DNA of 64,000 nt from Desulfamplus sp. (GCA_015231615.1 JADGBE010000006.1:1-64000); one strand, 5' to 3'. Positions 36,352 through 46,290 are shown, counted from the stretch's first letter. Notes: generated by a model from the sequence alone, not told the origin. Program-made: numbers and translations.

Positions 36352-36414
36352 ACATTATGAAGTCAAATTTTTATTATCCAGTTATCCAGAACATTATGAA
36401 GTTAAATTTTTATA
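36352..36414. repeat. Imperfect direct repeat at the 3' end of the acetyltransferase gene
   Basis: ACATTATGAAGTCAAATTTT (from 36352) recurs from 36391 with one base change. The second copy runs into the last codons of the minus-strand gene, so the first looks like a local duplication of that gene end. Confidence 0.7.
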
Positions 36415-36863
36415 CGCTTAAGCATAGCAATCTCGTTGCAGTCAGGGAAATTTACGCACGTAATACAACCTGACCATATTTTGATTGGAAGTTCTGCCCT
36501 ATCTATCTGTTCAAATCCAAACCTATTAAAAAAAGTGGGTCTGTAGGTAAGGGTAAATAGTTTTGGCATTTTAAATGCTTCTGCCTCTTGTATTGTTCTA
36601 TCAACTAACATTGAGCCAATTCCTCTACCATGAGCTGTTTCAACAACTGCAAGAGATCTAATTTCTGCAAGGTTAGACCAGCAGAATTGGAGAGCTGAAC
36701 AGCCAAGAAGTTCGTCTGTAGATTCATCAATATAAACCCAAAAATCTCGAATATGATCATATAATTCACTTAGCGGTCTTGCAAGAAGTTCACCTTTTTT
36801 TCCATATAACTGAAGAATTGCATGAATCGACTTAACATCTGCTGGCGTTGCTTTTCTTAACAT
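36402..36863 (-). CDS. GNAT acetyltransferase, probable standalone N-acetylglutamate synthase
   Basis: 153 residues of the GNAT fold: LRKATPADVKSIHAILQLYG, the acetyl-CoA loop TAHGRGIGSMLV, and a C-terminus ending KIWSGCITCVNFPDCNEIAM. That KIW-x-x-C-x-x-C...FP-x-C-x-E ending and the GKKGELLARPLSELYDHIRDF segment match the short N-acetylglutamate synthases of anaerobes, which start arginine synthesis without a kinase-like domain. It is the last gene of the chemosensory operon, overlapping the HEAT-REC gene by 7 bases, an odd place for an arginine gene. Confidence 0.75.
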   Translation of the reverse strand: MLRKATPADVKSIHAILQLYGKKGELLARPLSELYDHIRDFWVYIDESTDELLGCSALQFCWSNLAEIRSLAVVETAHGRGIGSMLVDRTIQEAEAFKMPKLFTLTYRPTFFNRFGFEQIDRAELPIKIWSGCITCVNFPDCNEIAMLKRIKI

Positions 36864-38557
36864 TTTCCACCTAAAAGTTTCACAATAGTCTCTTGAAGCT
36901 CCTCATTAGAGAAAGGTTTGTGAAGAACTCTGTTTATACCAACATTCCCAAGAAGGCTTTTGCTCATTTTTAACTCATCGTTATTCTCTGACTCTACAAC
37001 ATCACTTTGAGTTGTTATCATCACAATTGGTAGGTCAACTGACGAATATTTTTTTCTGATCGCTTCAGAAAGCTGAATACCATTCATTTTGGGCATATTA
37101 AGATCAGTTATAACAAGGTCAGGTTTTGATGCGTATATTTGACGTATAGCATCTTCTGGAAATACAAAAGAGGTTACATTGTACCCAAAACCTGTAATTT
37201 TATTTTCATAGAGCTTAAGCATCATTTTAGAGTCATCTACAACATAAATCTGGGCAATCTGACAGGCATTCTCTTTTTTCTCTTCTGGGATTAACTGAAC
37301 AATTTTATCTGCAAGTGCTTGACAATTCTTCTTTCTCAATATCCCAAGAAAATGCTCTCTTGTTTTTTTGTCTGCTTTTGTAGTTACATGCTTAACTGAC
37401 AACTTAATAAAAGCCTCTTCTTGAAGCAGAAAGTTAAAAATATTGTCAGCCTCTGAATCAATAAGGGCACCAACTGCATTTAAAGCATCTTCATTACCTT
37501 CTCTAACAATATTTTTAAGACCAGCAACAAGAACCTTTGAAATATTTTTATCCATTGCACGAGCTGCACTCATTCGCACAGCTTCAACTGGGTCTTGAAT
37601 ACCAATTGCAAGGGCAATAGAAGATTTAGTTGATGGAATTCTCTCCATGCTCTCATAAGCTGCCTGCCTGATGTTTGGGTCTTCTGGCTTTGTCTTCATA
37701 ATATCAAGAATAACAGGCAGAGCTTTTTGATCTCTTATATATCCAAGCGTGGTAATTAAATGCACCATAAAATCTGTATTTGCATTTGAAGTTGCTGCAG
37801 TAAGTATTGGGACAGCTTTACCACCTATCTCTATCAACATATCAATGGCAGCGTCTCTTATGTGGGTATTTTTAGATTCTAAAAGAGAGGCAAGTTTATT
37901 AAGAGAATATTGATCTTGTATTTCGCCAATTGCCTTTATTTTTAGTTGATCTGACTCCTCATGCCCTGTTATTGAAGAAATTAAGTAATCAACAGCACCT
38001 TTATCGCCAATTTGAGCAATAGCAGAGATAGCCGTACTTTTTATATTTGGATCATCATAGGTTTCAGTTAGTTTTATTAATGTTGGAATAGATTTTGGCA
38101 AACGAAGTGAACCAAGCGATGTTGCTGTCTGAATGAGAATCTCAGGGTCTTTTGATGTTAACAAAATATTTTCAAGAACAGGGGCAGCCTCTGCAAGAAT
38201 AAAATCGCCCGCAACTCTTATATAAATTAAACGGTTTCTTTTATCATCTTGTATTATATATTTGATAATTCTGTCAGCATTTCCATAAGCCTTATCAAGT
38301 ATTAAGTCATATAAGCTCTCTTGTATTTCTGGATTTGGTATTTGGAGGGTTGTTAGATATTCAAGGATAGGAAATACAAGTCTTTCAGATGCTTTAGATA
38401 GTTCATGCAATGCTCTTTTTTGGATATTTACATTCATTTCAGGGGTTGTTATGAACTGTAAAAGAGCTTTTGCTTTTACAATATCTTCATCTTTTAGACA
38501 AAAAATAAGCTCTTCTAAAAACTCTTTAGCATTAATTCCAGCCATGATTGATTCCAT
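36857..38557 (-). CDS. HEAT-repeat protein with C-terminal response-regulator receiver domain
   Basis: 566 residues. Residues ~1-420 consist of HEAT-like helical repeats (for example QTATSLGSLRLPKSIPTLIKL and STAISAIAQIGDKGAVDYLI). Residues ~435-560 are a REC domain with acidic pocket VVDDSKMM, phospho-Asp in VITDLNMPKMNG and Lys in LHKPFS. No DNA-binding output is present. It lies after cheR in the operon and is probably phosphorylated by CheA, using the HEAT array to bind a partner protein. The start could be ATG 38557 or 38545. Confidence 0.88.
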   Translation of the reverse strand: MESIMAGINAKEFLEELIFCLKDEDIVKAKALLQFITTPEMNVNIQKRALHELSKASERLVFPILEYLTTLQIPNPEIQESLYDLILDKAYGNADRIIKYIIQDDKRNRLIYIRVAGDFILAEAAPVLENILLTSKDPEILIQTATSLGSLRLPKSIPTLIKLTETYDDPNIKSTAISAIAQIGDKGAVDYLISSITGHEESDQLKIKAIGEIQDQYSLNKLASLLESKNTHIRDAAIDMLIEIGGKAVPILTAATSNANTDFMVHLITTLGYIRDQKALPVILDIMKTKPEDPNIRQAAYESMERIPSTKSSIALAIGIQDPVEAVRMSAARAMDKNISKVLVAGLKNIVREGNEDALNAVGALIDSEADNIFNFLLQEEAFIKLSVKHVTTKADKKTREHFLGILRKKNCQALADKIVQLIPEEKKENACQIAQIYVVDDSKMMLKLYENKITGFGYNVTSFVFPEDAIRQIYASKPDLVITDLNMPKMNGIQLSEAIRKKYSSVDLPIVMITTQSDVVESENNDELKMSKSLLGNVGINRVLHKPFSNEELQETIVKLLGGKC

Positions 38558-38592
38558 ATATCTTTTATAGTTGTTAAATTACCCTGTTTTTA

Positions 38593-39429
38593 CTAACTCA
38601 ATTGATAAAAAATTGAGTTTAAATATCTTTTAGATACAAAGAGATCAGAGTTATTTGCAAGGGATTCTGTAGCACCAATGATAAGATAGCCATCTGGCTC
38701 AAGAACTTTAGCAATATTAGTATATATTTTACGTCTATCCTCTTCAGTAAAATATATCATAACATTGCGGCATAAAATAATATCAAATTTTCCAAGCCCT
38801 ACAAATGGTTTCATCAGATTCATCTTCTGAAACTGAACCATTGCCCTTATTTCGTCTTTGATTTTCCAGTAATCACCATCTTGTGTGAAATATTTATTAA
38901 GCATTTTAGGCTCTAAGCCCCTTGCTACCTCAAATTTATTATATCTGCCATAACTTGCCTGAGCGATTGCAGCATCTGAAATATCTGTCCCTAAAAGTTT
39001 AATCTGGTATTTTTGGGGGGTAATGCCAATTTCATTAAGAGCCATTGCAATGCTATAAATCTCCTGTCCTGTGGAGTTTGCAGCACTCCAAAGGCGAATA
39101 GAGGGCTTTAACACAGTTCTGTTTTTTGACCGTCTGTCAATGAGATCTGGGATAATTTTATGTTGAATTAATGTAAAAGGGGATTTATCTCTAAAAAAAT
39201 AGGTTTCATTTGTAGATATGGCATCAATAATCTTCTTCTCAATATCTTTTTTAGGATCAAATTTTGCTTTTTTGTGAAGGTCTGAGTATGAAGTACAGCC
39301 TAACTGCTCCATTAATGGATTTAATCTGGTTTCAATAAGATACTCTTTGCCTTTAGAGAGTGCTATTCCAGATATCTCCATTATATATTTGCATAATATA
39401 TCAAATTCGGCTGGTGTGATCTTGATCAT
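38593..39429 (-). CDS. cheR: Chemoreceptor glutamate methyltransferase CheR
   Basis: 278 residues. The N-terminal helical CheR_N domain (FDILCKYIMEISGIALSKGKEYLIETRL) precedes the SAM-binding domain with LWSAANSTGQEIYSIAMAL, TDISDAAIAQA and ILCRNVMIYF. The first motif has Asn where SAACSTGEE-type proteins have Cys. It methylates receptor glutamates for adaptation. No receptor gene lies in the window. It lies 64 bases downstream of cheB in transcription order. Confidence 0.94.
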   Translation of the reverse strand: MIKITPAEFDILCKYIMEISGIALSKGKEYLIETRLNPLMEQLGCTSYSDLHKKAKFDPKKDIEKKIIDAISTNETYFFRDKSPFTLIQHKIIPDLIDRRSKNRTVLKPSIRLWSAANSTGQEIYSIAMALNEIGITPQKYQIKLLGTDISDAAIAQASYGRYNKFEVARGLEPKMLNKYFTQDGDYWKIKDEIRAMVQFQKMNLMKPFVGLGKFDIILCRNVMIYFTEEDRRKIYTNIAKVLEPDGYLIIGATESLANNSDLFVSKRYLNSIFYQLS

Positions 39430-39494
39430 TGTACCCTACTATTATTAAGATCATTACATCTTGATCTCATATTTACTATCTAAGCCCCGCCTTC

Positions 39495-40703
39495 TCAAAT
39501 TACAGTTTTTGTTATCTCTTCAGCAATTTGATTAAGAGGCACAACCACATCAGCCAATCCAGACTCTATTGGTTCTTTTGGCATACCATACACGGTGCAA
39601 CTATCTTTATCTTGAGCAATAATAATACCACCATTTCTTTTAATATGCTCAAGACCTTTTGTTCCATCTGAACCCATTCCAGTCATAATAACAGCGGTCG
39701 CCCTTCCAACATAGTGTTCGGCAATAGACCTAAAAAGATAGTCAACAGATGGCTTACAGCTATTTTCTGGAGGATCATCGGTAAGTTTTATAGTTCTTGT
39801 TCTACCATCAGCACCAGCTACTATTTTCATCTGCATGCCTCCCGGGGCAATAAAAACAGTATTAGGACGTAAGGGTTCACCATTTTCAGCCTCTTTAACT
39901 TCAAGAGGACATTTTGCATCAAGACTCTTTGCGAGTGATTTTGTAAAAACTGGGGGCATGTGTTGAACTATCAATACCGGCACATTAAGCCTTGTAGTTA
40001 GCATAGGCATCATAACTGCCAATGCTTTAGGACCTCCTGTTGAAATCCCAATCCCTATTATTGATGAAGGTGTTTGTCTTCGTATAATATTGGAAGGCTT
40101 TATAATTTCACTCTTACCTTCACTTTTCAATTTATGAATATGAGTTTTAGAAGATAAATTAGTAAGATTGGAGGTTGGTTTTGTGCCTATGATTCCAGTT
40201 GCAGAATGGGGGCTCGTAATTGCTATAGAAGAGTGATGAGGCTGGTTAATAGTTGTGAGTCCTGATGAACCTGTTGGACTATATTTAGGTAAACCTTTCT
40301 GGCGTTTAAAGGCATTGATAATAGGGGCGAGAGACTCGCGCACCTTTACCATATTCTCAGCCATTGTCCCTTTATCAGGTTTAGATATAAAATCAAAAGC
40401 CCCAAGTTCAAGGGCTTTTATTGTCATATCACTTCCTCGTTGGGTAAGTGTGCTTAACATAACGGCTGAGGTTGGAATAGAGTTCTCTTTGATATATTCA
40501 AGAACTTCAATTCCGTTCATCTCTGGCATCTCTATGTCTAATGTTACAATATCGGGTTTTAGTGCGACTATCCTTGATATAGCAGTTTTACCATTGCTTG
40601 CAACCCCCACAAGCTCAACATCAGGCATCTCTTTTAAAACATCACTGACTATTTTGCGATAGACAATAGTATCATCGACTACGAGAACTTTTATTTTACC
40701 CAT
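39495..40703 (-). CDS. cheB: Chemotaxis methylesterase/deamidase CheB
   Basis: 402 residues. REC domain 1-125 has VVDDTIVYRK and phospho-Asp in IVTLDIEMPEMNG. A long linker of ~70 Ser/Thr/Pro-rich residues follows. The catalytic domain has GISTGGPKAL (Ser), VQHMPPVFT (His) and MTGMGSDGTKGLE (Asp). CheB removes methyl groups from receptors when phosphorylated by CheA. Its deamidase activity may complement the separate CheD-HDOD protein at 6468. The linker is longer than in enteric CheB. Confidence 0.95.
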   Translation of the reverse strand: MGKIKVLVVDDTIVYRKIVSDVLKEMPDVELVGVASNGKTAISRIVALKPDIVTLDIEMPEMNGIEVLEYIKENSIPTSAVMLSTLTQRGSDMTIKALELGAFDFISKPDKGTMAENMVKVRESLAPIINAFKRQKGLPKYSPTGSSGLTTINQPHHSSIAITSPHSATGIIGTKPTSNLTNLSSKTHIHKLKSEGKSEIIKPSNIIRRQTPSSIIGIGISTGGPKALAVMMPMLTTRLNVPVLIVQHMPPVFTKSLAKSLDAKCPLEVKEAENGEPLRPNTVFIAPGGMQMKIVAGADGRTRTIKLTDDPPENSCKPSVDYLFRSIAEHYVGRATAVIMTGMGSDGTKGLEHIKRNGGIIIAQDKDSCTVYGMPKEPIESGLADVVVPLNQIAEEITKTVI

Positions 40704-40796
40704 TTATTGTTTTAAGACCCCTTAAATCCAGAGTTTTATAATTATTTATTTTTTATATAAATTATAAATTATTTGTTTGTAATAACGATTAGAATG

Positions 40797-41258
40797 TCAA
40801 TCTTTTAACACCTCTTCAATATCTAAAATACCAATTAAAGATGATTTGGTTTTCATAACGCCTTTAAAAAAACGCCCCTTTAATCCACTTATATTTGATG
40901 GGGCAGGCTCAATTTTATCTTTTTCAGCAGTAACAACATCGCTTATTGCATCAACCATAAGCCCTATATGCTCATCTTGAGAACGAACAATTATATTTCT
41001 GTTTCGTTTATCCTTCTCAATTTGAGATAGTCCAAGTTTTTTCCCAAGATCGAGTATTGTTACAATACGACCACGTAAATTTAAAACTCCCACAACATAA
41101 TCAGGTGCTTGAGGGACTGTGGTAACTTCAAAATGTTTGTTAATCTCTTGTATGCTTAATATATCAATACCACAAAGAGCCTTCCCAATATAAAATGTTG
41201 CAAGTTCAGTATTGCTCTCTATAGGTGTTCCAGTATTTGTAGCTGTTTTGGAAGCCAT
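40797..41258 (-). CDS. cheW: Chemotaxis coupling protein CheW
   Basis: 153 residues, a single CheW SH3-like domain: ATFYIGKALCGIDILSIQEINK, VPQAPDYVVGVLNLRGRIVTILDLGKKLGL and HIGLMVDAISDVV. It links receptors to CheA. It lies 26 bases after cheA in transcription order, with GAGGAAAAT before ATG. Nothing unusual. Confidence 0.94.
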   Translation of the reverse strand: MASKTATNTGTPIESNTELATFYIGKALCGIDILSIQEINKHFEVTTVPQAPDYVVGVLNLRGRIVTILDLGKKLGLSQIEKDKRNRNIIVRSQDEHIGLMVDAISDVVTAEKDKIEPAPSNISGLKGRFFKGVMKTKSSLIGILDIEEVLKD

Positions 41259-41284
41259 ATTTAATTTTCCTCATCAAGCAGAAT

Positions 41285-44200
41285 TTAAAGATTCAAATAT
41301 CTTCTGATAAGTTTCATCAGATTTTCACGGTCAAGTTTTATCTCATACTCATCAATTCCAACCTCTTTACCCTTCTTAACATGGGCATCACTTGCAAGAG
41401 ATGTCAAGGCAATTACTTTAAAGTGAGATAGTGCTGGATCTTTTTTAATTCTTGATGTTAACTCAAATCCGTCCATATTCGGCATCTCAAGGTCAGTAAC
41501 AACAAGATCAATTTCAGTGTGCCTCTCTTTGAGAAGATTCCATGCAATCTCTCCATCTTCAGCCGTGATTACACTATATCCTTCGTCAGTCATAAAACCT
41601 TTAACCTGATTTCTAAAAAAAGCTGAATCTTCAGCAAAGAGAATGACCTTTTGACCAGACTCTTCCATCTCTGCAGCAGCAAGTTTCTCATTTTCAAACC
41701 ATGATGGATTAAGAGTTTTAACAACATCAAAAATATCAACAAGCAATGTAGTATGACCATCTATTATCATTGAGCCGTTAATTCCTACCTGCTTTAAAGT
41801 TGAGTCGTCAATATCAAGCGAGATTTCAACAGCATCAACAGGAGGAGTAACCATAAGACCAAGTTCTTTGCCTTTGACTGTGAAAACAATGATCTCCTGT
41901 TGCTCAGTCTGCGGAAGTTTAGACACATTTGAAACCTGAGAGAGTTCATAAAGTGGTAAAGCACCGCCTCTATATTGCACTACTTTTTTACCGCTAACAT
42001 GCTCAATTGATGAGACTGGGATTCTCTCAATACGTTCAACAAGGTTAAGTGGGGCCGCACAATGTTCTGGACCATTCTTGAAAAGGAGCAGAGATGCTTT
42101 ATCAAGAGCTTTTTCTCTCGCTTCTTCAGCAGCTCTTGCAGCTTTTGCAGTTCTTTCTGCTTCAGCCATAGTTGTCAATTCTCCCATCTGGGCAAGATTT
42201 GAAACATCAAGAATCAAGGCAACTCTACCATCTCCCATTATGGTCGCCCCTGCATAACCACCGCATTTCTTTAAATGTCTGCCAAGTGGTTTAACAACAA
42301 TCTCTTCTGAATCTCGCAGCTCATCAACCACAAGACCATATTTATGGGCACCGGCTGATACTACTGCAATATTTATTGCACTGGATGCCCTGTATCTTCT
42401 ATCCTGTCCTTTGCGTTCAAGGACAAACTCACTATTTACTGATTCTCGTTTGCCATTTTGACCCGTTCTACTTGATCTACGGTCTGCGATACTCTCTCTT
42501 TGATCAGGGTATTCCGTGCCATCATCAGGATGGACAAAAGTCTTTTTAATGCCAAGTACCTGTGAAAGATTAAGAAGTGGTAGAAGATTACCACGAAGCC
42601 TTACTACATCAGCATCACCAACCTTTTCAATACGCTCTTTTACCTGGGCAGCTGGGATTCTAAGAAGCTCATCTAAATTGACTTGAGGTATCGCATATTT
42701 TTCATTTCCAACTGATATAATCTGGCTTGGTATAATAGCAAGCGTTAGAGGCAGCTTAATTTGAATATCTGTCCCTTTACCTGTTTTAGACTCAATCTCA
42801 ATGATTCCGCCAAGTTTTGCAAGGTTAGTAACAACAACATCCATTCCAACGCCTCTGCCAGAAACGTCTGTAACCTTTTCGGCTGTAGAGAAACCGGGTA
42901 GTAAAATTAAGTCAATCCTCTCTTTAGCAGAAAGCTCAGATACCTGTTGTTCCGTCATCAAACCTTTTTTGACAGCAGCAGCAGCAATTTTATCAGGATC
43001 AAGCCCTTTTCCATCATCAGAGATCATAATATTGACCTGTCCAGCATCATGGAAAGCCTTTAAAACTATTTTGCCTGTAGCTTTTTTTCCTGTCGCCTCT
43101 CTAACCTGCGGTAATTCAATACCATGATCAACAGAGTTACGAACCAAATGGGTCAAAGGATCATTAATAGCCTCTATAATTGTTTTATCTAACTCAACCT
43201 CTTTGCCCTCAATTACAAGATCAATTGATTTACCAAGCTCCTGAGATAGATCGCGAACAACTCTTGTAAATTTATTGAACACATTTGCAATTGGCTGCAT
43301 TCTGGTTCTCATAATAGCTTCTTGAAGCTCTGATGTAATCATATCAATACGCTGGCTTGAAAGCTCGGTTGCCTTCGCATTTGAGGAGTTAATTCCCTGA
43401 ATCAACTGGTTCCTGCTTAAAACCAACTCGCCAGCAAGATTCATAAGCGTATCAAGGAGATTAACATTAACTCTTAAAGAACCCACTGGCTTTGACATAT
43501 TCATGGCATTGCCAGAATCACCTTCGTTAGTAAAGTCATTAATATCGTTTTCTGTTGCTACAGGCTCTATTTTTTTACGTGCTGCAACTGGAGGTTTTAC
43601 CTTAACAGGTTGTTGTTTAGCCTGAGCTTCAACTTTAGAAGTCTCTTTTTGTTTATTAACATGTGCAATGTTTTGTTTAACAGCAACCTCTTTTTCTTGT
43701 GATATATTTTTTATAGCAACAGGGTTTGCCTTGATCTGCTCTTTTTGAATATTAGGAGTTACTGTAGTAACTTTTTGTGTAGCAACTAATTTAGGAGAAA
43801 TAACAGCTTCTTGCTCAATAATAGTAGCCATTTTAGCTGGTGTAGTTTCAAGTTCAGGCTCAATGTCAGTTCTAAGTGGCATAGCTGCAACAGCATCATC
43901 TTCGGTTGCGTTTGAGATAGAGAGCATCTCATCAGTAACTACATGAATATATTGATCTTCAAGATCAAAGAGCGTTCCAGCCATGTCAGGCTCTAATATT
44001 GAAGAAAATAGTATTTGGAAAGGAATTCTTGTAGATAGAAGATTATCACCTAATGTTCCAACAGAATCAAAATCTATTCGAGAATCAATAATTGTGCCTG
44101 TCTTTTCGAGTGATTCAAGTAGTTCTATAGGGTTTCTGCTCTTTCTTTGAATATCTTGTATAAGATCATATTCGACTAAATATATATATCTTCCATCATC

Positions 44201-44689
44201 TTTTGCCTGTTCAATACTGTATTGCGATACTGCTGGAAATACACGTCCATCTGCAAGTGTAAGATCAAGCAAATTAGTTACCATATCTTGTTGCTCTTCT
44301 GTTAATGAAGATTTAGTGATATTTGCAAGAGCATCAACATATTCAGATACATCTTCATCATTGCTTGCCTGAATATCGTTCATAAGGCTTTCGAGCTTAT
44401 CAAAACCTTTTAACAATACACTGATTCTATTTGGCGTTGGAACAAGTTCCTTGTTCCTTACAAGATCAAGGACATTCTCAAGGCTATGGGCAAGACCTTT
44501 TATAGTTGTCAGCCCCATGAATCCTGCACCGCCTTTAATTGAATGGGCAGCTCTGAAAACATTGTTCACAATATCAATATCAATATTTTCTCCATCACCT
44601 TCAATAGTCAACAGATCACTTTCAATATCTGAAAGGTGTTCAAGGGATTCTTCAATGTACATCTGTAGAATTTCATCGTCTTCAATCAT
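41285..44689 (-). CDS. cheA: Hybrid chemotaxis histidine kinase CheA with two CheW-like domains and REC
   Basis: 1134 residues. The Hpt domain has His49 in AAHSIKGGAGFMG. A P2-like region and a long Gln/Lys/Val-rich linker (~290-390) follow, then the dimerisation domain (LVLSRNQLIQGI), the HATPase with HLVRNSVDHGIE, DDGKGLD and GFSTAEKVTDVSGRGVGMDVV, a P5/CheW domain carrying an extra ~45-residue charged loop (HPDDGTEYPDQ...QDRRYR), a second CheW-like domain (~860-990) and C-terminal REC (VVTDLEMPNMDG). It autophosphorylates on receptor signals. TCAGGAGATGCATC precedes ATG. A possible promoter (TTGAAA...TAAATA on the minus strand, 44766-44739) is weak. Confidence 0.94.
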   Translation of the reverse strand: MIEDDEILQMYIEESLEHLSDIESDLLTIEGDGENIDIDIVNNVFRAAHSIKGGAGFMGLTTIKGLAHSLENVLDLVRNKELVPTPNRISVLLKGFDKLESLMNDIQASNDEDVSEYVDALANITKSSLTEEQQDMVTNLLDLTLADGRVFPAVSQYSIEQAKDDGRYIYLVEYDLIQDIQRKSRNPIELLESLEKTGTIIDSRIDFDSVGTLGDNLLSTRIPFQILFSSILEPDMAGTLFDLEDQYIHVVTDEMLSISNATEDDAVAAMPLRTDIEPELETTPAKMATIIEQEAVISPKLVATQKVTTVTPNIQKEQIKANPVAIKNISQEKEVAVKQNIAHVNKQKETSKVEAQAKQQPVKVKPPVAARKKIEPVATENDINDFTNEGDSGNAMNMSKPVGSLRVNVNLLDTLMNLAGELVLSRNQLIQGINSSNAKATELSSQRIDMITSELQEAIMRTRMQPIANVFNKFTRVVRDLSQELGKSIDLVIEGKEVELDKTIIEAINDPLTHLVRNSVDHGIELPQVREATGKKATGKIVLKAFHDAGQVNIMISDDGKGLDPDKIAAAAVKKGLMTEQQVSELSAKERIDLILLPGFSTAEKVTDVSGRGVGMDVVVTNLAKLGGIIEIESKTGKGTDIQIKLPLTLAIIPSQIISVGNEKYAIPQVNLDELLRIPAAQVKERIEKVGDADVVRLRGNLLPLLNLSQVLGIKKTFVHPDDGTEYPDQRESIADRRSSRTGQNGKRESVNSEFVLERKGQDRRYRASSAINIAVVSAGAHKYGLVVDELRDSEEIVVKPLGRHLKKCGGYAGATIMGDGRVALILDVSNLAQMGELTTMAEAERTAKAARAAEEAREKALDKASLLLFKNGPEHCAAPLNLVERIERIPVSSIEHVSGKKVVQYRGGALPLYELSQVSNVSKLPQTEQQEIIVFTVKGKELGLMVTPPVDAVEISLDIDDSTLKQVGINGSMIIDGHTTLLVDIFDVVKTLNPSWFENEKLAAAEMEESGQKVILFAEDSAFFRNQVKGFMTDEGYSVITAEDGEIAWNLLKERHTEIDLVVTDLEMPNMDGFELTSRIKKDPALSHFKVIALTSLASDAHVKKGKEVGIDEYEIKLDRENLMKLIRRYLNL

Positions 44690-44897
44690 GATGCATCTCC
44701 TGAGATTTTTTTGGGCATAGTAACAACGCTATATTTTTTATTTAATCATACAAACGCTATTTTCAATATATAAGTTATAATATACAAATATCTTGGTAAA
44801 ATTTTTTTTATAAAGTATTAAAAAAAAAAAGTCAAACACCATATCTATCTCTGTAAAAATCTATCTTTATAATAAGATAATTATACAAAACGAGGTA

Positions 44898-46208
44898 CTA
44901 AATTTTCCTGACAATATTGCGTGTAAACACCTTATCAAAAAAAATATCAGGTGCGCATTCTAATTTCAAAATAGAGTCGGTATTTGGTTGGGCATTGATT
45001 ATGGGATTGTTATTTATATCGTATATGGCTATGATTTTTGTTTTTAAAGCATCTGATTTTGGAGGAAGTATTTCAACTATATCCCCTACAGAAGCTCTAT
45101 TTTTAATTGAGACTACAATCTTGTTATCTGGTAGAGATTTGATAATTTTACCTATAAAACTATGTATGTATCCCTTATGTATGTTATCATAATTTGGAAC
45201 AGTTTGATCAAGACAAGAGGCAGAAGTGGAATTATCAGGATTATTAAAATAGAATCCTGTGGAATAAGTTCTGTGATAGATAAGTGCAAGCTCTTTGTAC
45301 CAAACATCTTTTACACTATAAGTTGAAGGAGAAGATAAATACAAATCTATGGCTTCCCTGTATGTTTTAACAACAGATGCAAGATATGAAATTCCTTTCA
45401 TCCTACCCTCAATTTTAAATGAAGAGATACCAGCATCACAAAGTTCTGGAATATGTTCAATCATACAGAGGTCTTTTGAGTTAAAAATATATGTCCCACG
45501 GTTGTCTTCTAAAACTTGCTGATACTCCCCAGGTCTTTGCTCTTCAACTACTGAATATTTCCAACGGCATGGATGGCTACAAAGCCCTCTGTTGCTATCT
45601 CGACCAGTTAAAAAACTGCTAAGGAGACATCTACCTGAGTAAGATATACACATAGCTCCATGGATAAAAGTCTCTATCTCAATTGATGATGAGTTTTGTG
45701 TAATCTCTTTTATCTCATATAAAGAGAGTTCTCTTGCAAGATTTATCCTTTTAACGCCTAAATCGCTCCAGAATCTGACTGCATTAAGATTTGTTGTATT
45801 TGCTTGAGTGCTTAGATGAATGTCAATTTGTGGAATAATCTCTCTTGCTATTTTGATAATACCCGGATCAGATATAATTATGGCATCAGCATTGATATTG
45901 CCAATTTTTTCAAGAAAGATGGCTATATTGCCCTGTTCATGGGTTCTTGAAAATATATTGCATGTTACATATACTTTGACATTATGTTTATGGGAATAGG
46001 AGATAGCAGACTCAAGTTCTTGATCTGTAAAGTTACCTGAAAGATTTCTTAAGCTGAAATCTTTGCCACCAAGATACACCGCATCGGCACCATAATGAAT
46101 AGCTGTTTCAAGTTTTTCATAATTTCCAGCAGGTGCAAGTAACTCTGGTCGTCTTGGCATCTTTGGCAATAAGATAAGTTCCGTGTTTTTGTAGTAATAA
46201 TAAGACAT
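44898..46208 (-). CDS. Peptidase U32-family protein (TrhP/RlhA-like)
   Basis: 436 residues. PELLAPAGNYEKLETAIHYGADAVYLGG opens the TIM-like domain, and the U32 signature is ETFIHGAMCISYSGRCLLS followed by GLCSHPCRWKY, with Cys residues likely binding an Fe-S cluster. Named for a collagenase, but characterised bacterial members (RlhA, TrhO/TrhP) hydroxylate rRNA or tRNA; tRNA hydroxylation is the likelier role. The start may be ATG 46208 or 46160; neither has a clear ribosome-binding site. The adjacent tRNA-Arg lies upstream on the same strand. Confidence 0.88.
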   Translation of the reverse strand: MSYYYYKNTELILLPKMPRRPELLAPAGNYEKLETAIHYGADAVYLGGKDFSLRNLSGNFTDQELESAISYSHKHNVKVYVTCNIFSRTHEQGNIAIFLEKIGNINADAIIISDPGIIKIAREIIPQIDIHLSTQANTTNLNAVRFWSDLGVKRINLARELSLYEIKEITQNSSSIEIETFIHGAMCISYSGRCLLSSFLTGRDSNRGLCSHPCRWKYSVVEEQRPGEYQQVLEDNRGTYIFNSKDLCMIEHIPELCDAGISSFKIEGRMKGISYLASVVKTYREAIDLYLSSPSTYSVKDVWYKELALIYHRTYSTGFYFNNPDNSTSASCLDQTVPNYDNIHKGYIHSFIGKIIKSLPDNKIVVSIKNRASVGDIVEILPPKSDALKTKIIAIYDINNNPIINAQPNTDSILKLECAPDIFFDKVFTRNIVRKI

Positions 46209-46290
46209 TGGTAGGATTAATATAACTTTTGGTATAAAAGAGATTCTTTACGATATGAAAAATGATATTTAAGGAGGCAAATTCAAAAGA

